Below are positions 47,301-57,124 of a DNA stretch of 64,000 nt, in pieces. The position numbers and the translations under genes are program-made. This DNA comes from Cryptomeria japonica (Eukaryota > Streptophyta > Pinopsida > Cupressales > Cupressaceae): positions 153,653,113 through 153,717,112 of the forward strand of contig NC_081405.1 in assembly GCF_030272615.1 (NCBI RefSeq), given 5' to 3'. The first letter of the stretch is position 1. Every line of letters begins with the position of its first letter. The notes beneath the pieces are model-generated. The model worked only from the letters and a program-made list of their open reading frames with translations. It was not told the origin of the DNA and did no database searches.

Positions 47301-49166
47301 ATCAGATTCCTATATGAGGACATCATGTTTAGGGTTTTATATGTGTGTAGAAGGGTCGCGTAAAAGAGATTAGGTCTTTGCGGAAAAAGTATCTTGCAAT
47401 AGAGATTGAACAGAAGACTGAAGTAATGTTGTAATGCATTAACAAAGAGCATTCAAGGATCTAACTAAGCATTCTATGCTACTTTCTAGATCACTTAATT
47501 GTTGATTACTAATCTCTTCAACAAGTCAGAAACCCTTAACTGGGTAGGCTTAGTTAAGCTTGTTCAAAATCCTCTAACAAGGTGGCTCACAGTTGTGGAT
47601 CTGAAATCCTTTAATAGGGTAGTCTTTAACAGGACTTATCTCCTAACAGAGATCTGGATTCTTAACAGGATCTATTTTGGTGAAGAACATTGTAAGGCCT
47701 TAACTGGTCTGACCTTAACCGGTCTAGTTGCTATTCTGCAAATAGTAGACTTGTGAGTTTTACTCACCATGGTTTTTCCCATTTCGGTTTCCACGTCAAA
47801 ATATCCTGTGTTATGGTGATTGTGTTATTGTGAGTGAATGCTTTATTTTCTATTTGGCTTTTCTTTGTATTAGCTGGTTTACTATTTAAAAGGCTATACC
47901 GGTCTGCAGTAAATTTGCTTAAGTGTTTGGTAAAGAATCTTGGTATACTAATTCAAACCCCCCCCCCCTCTTAGTATTCATCATAAAATTTTCTATCCAA
48001 ACTATAGAAAAATTCTAGCCAATCAAAATATTTGGAGAAACTATATTCTATACCTACCATGCATAAATACGAGGTAAATAATATTATTTATTTACCCCCA
48101 CAAAATAACCAATAGAATAGTAGGGTAGGTAAGGAATATATTTATATTATATTGATCAATCCAATTAGTAGAAATAGATTAATAAATAAAAAGGCAATCA
48201 AATAAAATAAAATAAACCTTATGGGCAAATGAAATATAGAATCCCAATAAAATAAATAAACCAAAGGTTAATAAAATAAATAAATAAATACTCTGAATAA
48301 ACCTTAAATCCCAAAGTAAATATTAATAAATAAATAACAAACCAAGGTGATAAAATAATAATATAATAATATAACTAAATACTAAATCTCAACGATAATT
48401 ACTAGTAATAATTAAATATCCAACTATTTTTTTAAAATTTTTAACATTGATACACTATATTAATCAAATATTAATTAAATAAATGATCAAATACTCACAA
48501 CGCTACAAGACGACCACAACTCAAGATACTAACATAGCAACTCACGCTAAGACACATAAACTAACAAGGATGACAACTTAAGCCTAGAGTGTATAGAGGG
48601 AACTCATGGCATCTCCAACAACTTATCATTGGGATAAAGACATGCTTAGACCTGTGAGACCAGGTGGAGTCGATGTTTGGTACTTGCAATCCTGCAACCA
48701 CCAATAACCAGGGTACAACATATATAATAGTATATCATAAATGATCATGCAAGTGATAGAGAATCACGATGTCATATCATGCTCGTAGTGAGTGGTATGA
48801 CATGGTCCCTATCATGAATATAGTAATAAGACAGTCATGAGCGCAATAGAATCATCTCATCAAATATAATTATCAAGTAGGGTTAGCATAACCAATATGC
48901 CATCATAATATCATAACAATACAATCCATCTAGAATAATAAATTCATATAGATCATCGAATGTAAATCCATCATCATAATAACCAAGGATAAATGTCATC
49001 ATCCACATAAGTCATCATATATCAAATATCCATAAAAAAGGTCTAGTATCATCTATAAGCATCTAAGATATAGATAGAGTCATAAAAATGAATCAAAACA
49101 TCATATGAGAATCTAATCAAGTCTATCAATGCATAAACAAAAGATGAATTGAGGAGGGACACTGCA
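44310..49166 (+). mobile_element. Giant solo LTR (about 3.7 kb without its nested insertion)
   Basis: It starts TGTAATGCCTGCCC and ends GGGACACTGCA; the reverse complement of the related end at 14663 is TGTAGTGCCCC, so the termini are inverted-repeat-like. It is flanked by a perfect CTAAT duplication (44305-44309 and 49167-49171). A D-type solo LTR (46836-47983) lies within. No coding region was found. Parts are A/T-rich with AAATAAAT runs (48180-48300). A relative of its right end is at 14042-14663. I infer a solo LTR of a Gypsy-like family with very long LTRs; a non-coding element with similar ends is the alternative. Confidence 0.65.
46836..47983 (+). mobile_element. D-family solo LTR inside the giant LTR
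   Basis: It starts TGTTGGCATTTTGATG and ends AGTATTCATCA, the reverse complement of the D LTR layout (TGATGAATACT...). It contains the matching CTAACAAGGTG, GGGTAGGCTT and GGTTTTTCCCATTTCGG words and a C11 run. A perfect TAAAA duplication flanks it (46831-46835 and 47984-47988). Its length of 1148 bp is close to the D LTRs. Its orientation is opposite to D. Confidence 0.9.
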
Positions 49167-49237
49167 CTAATCACACACATGCTTGCACAAGATTAATGTA
49201 ATTTATATTCACAATGCTTGAATGATGAATATGCAGC
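49167..49237 (-). repeat. F-like LTR remnant, right piece
   Basis: This short flank lies between the giant LTR and element K and continues the remnant at 44109-44309. It contains AATGCTTGAATGATGAATAT. Confidence 0.4.
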
Positions 49238-49470
49238 TGATGTAGACTCCCAGTATAGGTATAGGATAGGTTCCCCTAATCCAAGAACACACCAAGGACC
49301 CTAGAAATTACACAACACTGCCAAGGGTTAAGGAATATCAGTTTGACAAGTCCCACATCCCTTTTTTCCAAACAAAAGACTACCAGTACAAGGTCTCTTT
49401 CATTGACCGGTACAAGGACCCTATGGTCAACAATGGTTTGGTCCCTTCTCCAATGCAAAAATGGCAATTT
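49238..49470 (-). repeat. 3' LTR of element K, outer part
   Basis: It starts TGATGTAGACTCCCAGTATA (or at TGTAG, 49241) and matches 61839-61962. Element J interrupts it at 49471. The target pair AATTT (49466-49470) and TATTT (55828-55832) has one mismatch. Confidence 0.78.
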
Positions 49471-50530
49471 TGTTGGTATTTTGGTATGGTTTTGTCATTG
49501 ATGTCAACACCTACTAAACACTTATCAACTCTGGCACCTTGGAGATCTAGCAACATTCATCGGCAAACAAGTGACTAATGCATAGTCACCGGTATATGGT
49601 TCACCGGTAGGATATAGTGATCACCGACACTTGGAATGGCATGGAAAATACTTCATAATGTCAAAGACATTGTTTGGACATCGTATCTTGGAAAGTTTCT
49701 TATCAACATATTCATATTTGCATATTTTCTTTTACCGGCAAATAGGTCCAGGGTTATCTAGGGTTACACCGACAGGTTTATCTTTTCCAAATCAGCATGG
49801 TATGCTATGGAGATAATTAATTAATGTTGTAAATGCATTGAGCTGACATGTTCAATCAGTTATTGCATCGGATATTGTATTATTTGTAAAATGATTTTAT
49901 TGTAATATCTTGTAGAGCCGACCTACTATAATTGGTCTTAGGTTATGGTATAAATGTAAGATCGAATGTGGAATGTGAAGAAGGTTGTGTGTGAAGGTAT
50001 ATGCGAGATTTAGCAGAGCTATACATGAAGACATCATTTGAAGGTGAAGCTAGGTTTTTGTGAAAGCATATCAGCATTACACCAGTACTGAATCTAGCAT
50101 ATGAAGATGCTATTTTGAGTAGTACATTCTTATTGGATTTAACCATCCAATTGCAGTTAGTGTGACTCCCATTTGTGTTTGAGCAGTGAGCTCTAGGCGC
50201 TTGGCCTTTCTGCATGTGCAGACCCCATTTATGTATACTTACTATCTGCAATAGTATCATCTGATTGTGGGTAAGGTTTCCCATCGTGGTTTTTCCCCTT
50301 ACAGGGTTTCCACGTACAAATATTGGTGTTATGTGTTGTGGATGACTTTGTCTTTTGGTTTCATGCATTAATCTTTACCAGTATTCCATTTATCAGTTAA
50401 TTTGTTTCACCGGTATCACAAATTGTTTCACCGGTATTAAATAGTAATTTGATTAAGTGGTTTTTGGTTTAATATTATAAGACAATTGATTCACCCCCGC
50501 CCCCCTCTCAGTTGTCCCTGGGACCTAACA
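49471..50530 (+). repeat. 5' LTR of element J (1060 bp)
   Basis: It starts TGTTGGTATTTTGG and ends GGACCTAACA. It has the inner motif TTGTCATTGATGTCAACAC (about 49492-49510), a TATA box GGTATAAATG (49950-49959), the conserved block (about 50279-50312) and the CCCCCGCCCCCCTCTCAGTTG tract just before the end. Confidence 0.92.
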
Positions 50531-50532
50531 AT

Positions 50533-50544
50533 TGGTATCAGAGC
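50533..50544 (+). other. Primer-binding site, element J
   Basis: TGGTATCAGAGC is a perfect 12-base complement to initiator-Met tRNA, two bases from the LTR. Confidence 0.9.
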
Positions 50545-50587
50545 TTAGTCCTCTTTCTGCAGAAGCTTAATACCTTGAGGAGATCCA

Positions 50588-51978
50588 ATGTCTAGCAACT
50601 ATTTCAGGAAGGACAGTCCTAAACTTGATGGAACTAACTATGGGATATGGAAGATTAGAATGTAGACACATCTAAACTATATTGGAAAAGATATCTGGGA
50701 GGTTACAAAGAATGGATATACTGCTCCTACTACAACTCAACCAAATCCTCCAAATCTGACTAAAGATGAAGAAAATGATTGCAAGGCAAGAGAAGCACTT
50801 CTGAGTGCATTATCAGATCAACAAATCATGGGACTATCTGACAGGTCTACTGCTAAAGCTATTTGGGGTCATTTGGAAACACTGAATGAAGGAGACTCCA
50901 CAATCAAAATTGCAAAACTTGAAAGCTTTTGGGTTAGGTATGAAAGTCTGAAAATGGAAGAAGATGAAAGAATTTCTGCTTTTATGGAAAGAGTAAATGA
51001 AATTGTTTTGGGTATTAAATGTTGTGGAGGAACCTTAAGTGAAGATGAAATTGTTTCAAAAGTTTTAAGAGGATTACCACTGGCATACAAAATGAAGGTT
51101 ACTGCAATAAATGAACTTAGAACAATACCTGACACATCAGTAACTAGGGATACATTGATTGGAAAACTATCAGCCTTTGAGATTGAGGAATTTGGTCCTG
51201 TTACTACTATAAAGACAGATTTAGCTTTCAAAGCATCAACATCATCTGCATCATCATTTGAAAAATCTGATTGGAAAGCCTTTTATGCAAGAGAACTTGA
51301 AGAAAGCAGGAGAGAAAATGAAGAACTTGAACAACTTGAAGCACTATTTGCAAGAAAAATGCCTAAAGGTCTAAATTGGAAGTAAGTATGAAGGTGAAGC
51401 ACCCTTTAAATGTTTTAACTACAATAAGATTGGTCATATGGCTTCAAGATGCCCTAATAGACATGCTAGGTTAAGACAAGAAGCTAGAAGGACATACAAG
51501 CCTACTCTTGAATATCAGAGATACAGATTCAAGTAGAATAAGGACAAATCTTGTTATGTTGCTGATGAAGAAGTAACTGATGATTCTGATGAGGATCTCG
51601 TAGACAATGGATGGGTTTTTGTTGCTCTAACAAAAGATCAATGGCACCTGCAGTGCAACTGGTAGAACAGGCCTTGGCAGCAAAAGTTGAAGTGAAGGAT
51701 GAATGGATCATTGATTCAGGATGCTCACATAACATGACTAGTGACAAAAGCAAATTCTTGAACTTTCAAGAATATAATGGAGGTCTAATAAAATTGATGG
51801 TAAGCATAAAATTGACAATGTTTACTATGTTGAAGGTTTAAAGCATAATCTTTTGAGTGTTGGTCAATTAGTAGAGAAAGGATTTCAGTTACAGTTCAAA
51901 AATGGTAAATGCAAAATTATGAACAGAACTGGTTTAGAAATTGCAACCGGTGATTAGACTAGAGGTAATATCTTTCAT
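50588..51978 (+). pseudogene. Element J gag-protease
   Basis: Gag starts MSSNYFRKDSPKLDGTNYGI at 50588. The Copia Gag core is open from 50828 to 51385 (LSDRSTAKAIWGHLETLNEG, KVTAINELRTIPDTSVTRD). Stops are TAG after IRM near 50663 and TAG near 51534, and frames slip at about 51380 and 51640-51800. The zinc knuckle near 51410 reads CFNYNKIGHMASRC, with the second Cys lost. The protease keeps DSG (DEWIIDSGCSHNMTSD). The LLSVGQLVEKGF stretch and a TAG near 51956 follow. Confidence 0.87.
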
Positions 51979-53598
51979 TTGAATAATAGTGAAAAGACAT
52001 GTTTGATTGCACACATTGATGAAAGTTGGTTATGGCATAAGAGACTCTATCATGTAAATTTTGATTGCATGGTAAAAATCAATACTACTAAGGTAGTTAG
52101 AGATTTACCCAAAATTGTCAAACCTCACAACACAGTATGTAAGGAATGTCAATTTGGAAAACAGGTTAGAGCTAGTTTCAAAAGTATTCCAGAGAAATCA
52201 AATAATGCTCTTGATTTAATTCATTCTGATTTATGTGGTCCAGCTAGAACTAAAAGCTTACAAGATGATAGATATTTTATACTAATCATTGATGACTATT
52301 CTAGAATCTGTTGGGTTACTTTTCTCAGAGCAAAATCAGAAGCACTTGGGAAGTTTAAACTATTCAAATCAATGGTTGAAAGTGAAACCGGCAAGACCCC
52401 TCATGAACTATGGTTTGGTATTATTCCTACTCTCAAATATTTCAAAATTTTTGGAAGCAAATGCTATATTAGAAGAGATGAGTATATTGGAAAATTTGAT
52501 CCTAGAAGTGATGAAGGAATATTTCTTGGTTATTCATCTAAGAGCAAAGCATATAGATGTTTTAACAAAAGATTGCAGAAAATTGTTGAAAGCACAAATG
52601 TAAAGATTGATGAACAATTCAGAGGAACTTCAAGGTATATGGATTTTGAACTGGCAACAGAAATTCTGTCAAATGAATCTACACTGAACCCACTGGCACA
52701 GAATGAAGATCCAGTTACACCGATATCATCTGAAAATTCCACAGTAACTGAGGAACAACAACAAACAAAAACACCCCGGTATGTAAGATTGAATCATTCT
52801 GAAGATCAGATAATTGGAAATAAATATAGAGGAGTTATGACAAGAGGAAGATTGGCAAATGAAGAGGTATGTCTTATTTCTCAAATTGAACCATCATCAA
52901 TTAATGAGGCATGTGAAGACAAATTTTGGGATAAAGCTATGGAAGAAGAATTAGAGCAAATTGAGAAGAATAACACTTGGACATTAGTTCCCCAGCCTAA
53001 AGACAAAAATGTTATTGGAACCAAATGGGTTTTTAGAAACAAAATTAATGAAGATGGTAAAATAATCAGAAATAAAGCAAGACTAGTATGTAAGGGATAT
53101 TCTCAAAAAGAAGGAATTGATTATAATGAAACCTTTGCACCGGTAGCTAGAATTGAGGCAATTAGATTATTTTTGGCTTTTGCAGCTCATAAGAACTATA
53201 AAGTATATCAGATGGATATTAAATGTGCATTTTTTAATGGAATTCTTGAAGAAGAGGTTTACATTGAACAACCTGATGGATTTTCTTTAACAGAAGACAA
53301 AGATATGGTTTGTAGGTTAAAGAAAGCTTTTTATGGGTTGAAGCAAGCTCCAAGAGCTTGGTATGCAAGATTAGATAAGTATCTTTTGGAGATTGGTTTT
53401 TCTAAAGGTAATGTAGACAGTAATTTATACTATAAAGTAACTAATGATGACATCTTGGTTATAGAAGTTTTTGTTGATGATATAATCTTTGGAGGAGAAG
53501 ATGGATTATGTAAAGATTTTTCTATCAAAATGCAGCAAGAATTTGAAATGTCTATGATAGGAGAAGTAAAATTCTTTTTAGGTTTGCAAATTTCTTAG
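51979..53598 (+). CDS. Element J integrase (core deleted) - reverse transcriptase, 539 codons open
   Basis: The pre-integrase HHCC domain ([19 protein letters not shown]) comes first, then the integrase start with its first catalytic Asp ([12 protein letters not shown]). The frame then jumps from MVESETG to KTPHELWFG near 52390. It lacks roughly 90-100 residues that hold the second Asp and the Glu, as judged from element B. The C-terminal [13 protein letters not shown] follows. The reverse transcriptase is complete: [64 protein letters not shown] and [11 protein letters not shown]. It stops at a TAG (53596-53598) right after FFLGLQIS. The reverse transcriptase looks intact; integration activity is expected to be lost. 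Confidence 0.9.
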   Translation: MNNSEKTCLIAHIDESWLWHKRLYHVNFDCMVKINTTKVVRDLPKIVKPHNTVCKECQFGKQVRASFKSIPEKSNNALDLIHSDLCGPARTKSLQDDRYFILIIDDYSRICWVTFLRAKSEALGKFKLFKSMVESETGKTPHELWFGIIPTLKYFKIFGSKCYIRRDEYIGKFDPRSDEGIFLGYSSKSKAYRCFNKRLQKIVESTNVKIDEQFRGTSRYMDFELATEILSNESTLNPLAQNEDPVTPISSENSTVTEEQQQTKTPRYVRLNHSEDQIIGNKYRGVMTRGRLANEEVCLISQIEPSSINEACEDKFWDKAMEEELEQIEKNNTWTLVPQPKDKNVIGTKWVFRNKINEDGKIIRNKARLVCKGYSQKEGIDYNETFAPVARIEAIRLFLAFAAHKNYKVYQMDIKCAFFNGILEEEVYIEQPDGFSLTEDKDMVCRLKKAFYGLKQAPRAWYARLDKYLLEIGFSKGNVDSNLYYKVTNDDILVIEVFVDDIIFGGEDGLCKDFSIKMQQEFEMSMIGEVKFFLGLQIS

Positions 53599-54423
53599 AT
53601 TGACAGTGGTATATTCTTGAGTCAATCAAAGTACTTAAAAGAGATACTAAAGAAATTTGGGATGGAAAACTCTAAACCGGTAAGTACACCTATGACTACA
53701 AATGACAAATTATCAATAAGAGATGAATCAACACCTGTTAATCCAACCAGGTACAAATCTATGATAGGAGGTTTACTGTATTTAACACAAACAAGACTAT
53801 ATATTATGAATACAGTATGTATTGTTTCAAGATTTCAAAGTAATCCTAGGGAAAATCATGAATCGGCAATAAAAAGGATTTTCCGGTACTTACAAGGCAC
53901 TACAAATCTTGGATTATGGTATCCTAGAGATGACAACTTTGAATTATGTGCATATACAGATGCAAATTGGGCAGGAGATGTAGATGATAGAAAAAGCACC
54001 ACCAGCGGAGCATTTTTCCTTGGAAGCAGATTAATTTCTTGGTTAAGCAAGAAACAAAGTTGCACATCTTTATCAACAGCAGAATCAGAATATGTTGCAG
54101 TAGCAACAAACTGTACACAGGTATTATGGCTTAAACAAATGTTAAAGGACATAAAGTTGAATTGCAAGGAACCTATAACTATCTATTGTGATAACACTGC
54201 AAAAATTGATATATCCAATAATCCGGTACTACATTCTAAAACTAAACATGTTTCTATCAAGCTGAACTTTCTGAAAGAAAATGTTGAAGAAAAACAAGTC
54301 AAACTGGTTTATGTGAACACTAAAGAGCAAATTGCAGATATTTTCACTAAACCTCTACCTAAGGAGACCTTTGAAAATCTAAGAGAACAGCTTGGGGTCA
54401 TACCCCCACCGGTAGATACTTAG
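53599..54423 (+). pseudogene. Element J connection-RNase H, in frame after a TAG
   Basis: The frame continues without slip after the TAG at 53596-53598: IDSGIFLSQSKYLKEILKKF, then 268 open codons. RNase H motifs are TDANWAGDVDDRKSTT, SLSTAESEYVAVATN and IYCDNTAKIDISNN. The polyprotein ends QIADIFTKPLPKETFENL...PPPVDT at 54423. If the TAG were read through, J would encode an unbroken reverse transcriptase-RNase H from 51979 to 54423. Confidence 0.88.
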
Positions 54424-54743
54424 AGAATTGATGTCTATCATCAACCGACAAAATTAACAGAGATATATTCTTAATCCGGCTTTGATGTGGAAGCTACTTC
54501 TCAGGGGGAGTAGTTGGTATATTGAAATTAGTTGGTATTTTGTATATGAAACTAACAAATGGTATTTTGTTGTAACTTTGGCATTTGATGTCAAAGGGGG
54601 AGAGATTGGTATGGAAAAACATAGAAAGATCCATGTTACTCCTAGGAGGAGAGATTGTTTATTTTGGTAATGATCTTTTTAGAGATTGTTGGTTTTTGGT
54701 ATTTGGCATTTCTGTTTTGGCACTTTGATGGTTTTTCCATCTT
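54424..54743. other. Element J 3' leader
   Basis: This noncoding stretch holds two earlier polypurine-tract-like sites, CTCAGGGGGAGTAGTTGG (about 54493) and CAAAGGGGGAGATTGG (54593-54608). Both resemble the true tract plus the start of the LTR, as if it had been duplicated. Confidence 0.6.
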
Positions 54744-54812
54744 GTGTTGCCATCAATGCCAAAGGGGGAGATTGTTGGTATTTTGGTATGGTTTTGTCAT
54801 TGATGTCAACAC
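54744..54812 (+). promoter_or_regulatory. Polypurine tract and flanking inverted repeat, element J
   Basis: The polypurine tract AAAGGGGGAGAT (54761-54772) is followed by the LTR start. Arms GTGTTGCCATCAATGCCAAA (54744-54763) and TTTGTCATTGATGTCAACAC (54793-54812) pair at 18 of 20 positions with a 29-base loop holding most of the tract and the TGTTGG start. It is the clearest case in the window. Confidence 0.75.
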
Positions 54813-55827
54813 CTACTAAACACTTATCAACTCTGGCACCTTGGAGATCTAGCAACATTCACTGGCAAGCAAGTGACTAATGCACAGTCACCGGTATATG
54901 GTTCACCAGCAGGATATAGTGATCACCGACACTTGAAATGGCATGGAAAATACTTGGTAATGTCAAAGACATTGTTTGGACATCATATCTTGGAAAGTTG
55001 TTTATTAGCATATTCATATTTGCATATTTGCTTTTACCGGCAAATAGGTCTAGGGTTATCTAGGGTTACACCGACAGGTTTATCTTTTCCAGATCAGCAT
55101 GGCACACTATGGAGATAATTAATTAATGTTGTAAATGCATTGAGCCGACATGTTCAATCAGTTATTGCATCGGATATTGTATTATTTGTAAAATGATTTT
55201 ATTGTAATATCTTGTAGAGCTAACCTACTATAATTGGTCTTAGGTTATGGTATAAATGTAAGATCTTAAATGTAAGATTGAATGTGGAATGCGAAGAAGG
55301 TTGTGTGTGAAGGTATATGCGAGATTTAGCAGAGCTATACACGAAGACATCATTTGAAGGTGAAGCTAGGCTTTTGTGAAAGCATATCAACATTACACCG
55401 GTACTGAATCCAGTATATGAAGATGCTATTTTGAGCAGTACATTCTTATTGGATTTAACCATCCAATTATAGTTAGTGTGACTCCCATTTGTGTTTGAGC
55501 AATGAGCTCTAGGTGCTTGGCCTTTCTGCATGTGCAGACCCCATTTATGTACACTTACTATCTGCAGTAGTATCATCTGATTGTGGGTAAGGTTTCCCAT
55601 CGTGGTTTTTCCCCTTACAGGGTTTCCACGTACAAATATTGGTGTTATGTGTTGTGGATGACTTTGTATTTTGGTTTCATGCATTAATCTTTACCGATAT
55701 TGCATTTATCAGTTAATTTGTTTCACTGGTATTAAACAGTAATTTGATTAAGTGGTTTTTGGTTTAATATTATAAGACAACTGATTCACCCCCCTCCCCC
55801 CCTCTTAGTTGTCCCCAGGACCTAACA
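54773..55827 (+). repeat. 3' LTR of element J (1055 bp)
   Basis: It is the same as 49471-50530 with scattered substitutions, a short duplicated ATGTAAGATC-type segment near 55255-55280, and a small gap near 55720. It ends CCTAACA. Confidence 0.92.
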
Positions 55828-57124
55828 TATTTAAGGTTTGATTTGAAGTCCCCTAGGTCAGGGAGACCTCCTTCAATCATTGAATTCAGGTTCCCTCTAC
55901 CAGTTTGGGTAACTGCTTCAACAAGGCCTACAAAACCTAGTAGCCATGCCAGACCGATTTTCCACACTTAACTCTTTATTTCTCCAAAAGACCAAACAAA
56001 AAATACCAGATTTGGATACCCTTTTGGGATTTACAAAACAAATCCTAAGGGTTCTTATCAGTAGGGAACACAAGAATCCAAACCCTACTTTGGTTAGGAG
56101 ACCAATATAGCCCAACTAGGCCTATTTTATAAAGGAGTGTGAAGACACATAACTTAACTCACCAAAAAAACTCGAGGAATACTCTTTAAGCCATTTAAAA
56201 TACACTAGTTCCTAAGTCTTAGGCCATGATCAAACCTTTAACCCTTGATGTGAGACCTGTTTGCTTACACTTGCACGGTGGCCACATGGAGTTGACCACC
56301 TTAGTGCATCAAACCCTCACCTCCAACTAGTCCTAACCTACAAAAGGCCTTTAAAATAATAAAAGAAATTGGCCATAATTTCATCCCCTCCAAATCCATG
56401 AACCACCAATGAAGGATTAGCAAGGTAAGGCCATTTCTTTGCAAAACCCTAGATAAAACTGTCAAATCTAGAACACTTCCAGAACTTTGCCAATTTCTTC
56501 ATTGTCTTGGCAAATTAAGACCTCAGACTTGATGCATCTAAAAGGTGATTGGCCACTCTAACACATCCCACTAGTTTATTACTTCCAAAATGATTGTATA
56601 GTATGGTACACCATGTAGAATAACAGAATTGCAAGAAATTCTCAGAAATATATTACTTCAATGATGCCAAACATTTACAAAATCATTCTCTCCTCCCAAT
56701 GATGATTGGGGGTGAAATTTTATACCTTCCTCAATGTTTATCAACCACCTTTTGAACCGAGGTGACCATTGGAAGGAAGTTTCTATTTGCAACCAAAATT
56801 TGTCATTAAAAGTTGTCAACAAAGTTGTCAAGTTTGAGCAACTTTTGACATATGTTAAATCCGCCTACCTAGAGGTGCTTCAACATGTCCTAAACCTTCC
56901 TAAGACATCTCCAACACATAAACACCTAGAAAAATACTCAACCAAATACCCCTAGGACCATATGCCCATGGTGGCTTATCAATTTGCCAAATCCATGTCA
57001 TTGGGTAACAAGTTGGGGTTTATTACGAACAAATCAAACATCAAAGAAACAAGACTACCCTATGACATAGATTGAAAGGTCACATTCTCATGTGTGTCCT
57101 TTAGCCTTTATTTCTCTTATTATC
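55828..57124 (-). repeat. Element K 3' leader plus inner part of its 3' LTR
   Basis: These 1297 bp between the end of J and the chromodomain stop have no supported gene. They must contain the rest of K's 3' LTR and its polypurine tract, but the 5' LTR is too truncated to show where the LTR ends. A purine-rich minus-strand stretch near 56684-56710 is one candidate tract. Confidence 0.5.

Larger units (their letters stand above)
49471..55827 (+). mobile_element. Element J: Ty1/Copia LTR retrotransposon, best preserved copy
   Basis: It has LTRs at 49471-50530 and 54773-55827, a perfect Met-tRNA priming site, gag, protease, a deleted integrase, reverse transcriptase, RNase H and polypurine tract. 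By eye the LTRs differ at a few dozen positions out of about 1055, so J is younger than A, B and H. It carries only a few stops, mostly TAG in place of CAG. The missing integrase core makes it non-autonomous now. Confidence 0.92.

Noticed and set aside
48180-48310. AAATAAAT-rich run as a satellite or replication origin
   Set aside because: It is simple A/T-rich sequence inside the giant LTR. Nothing beyond composition supports either reading.
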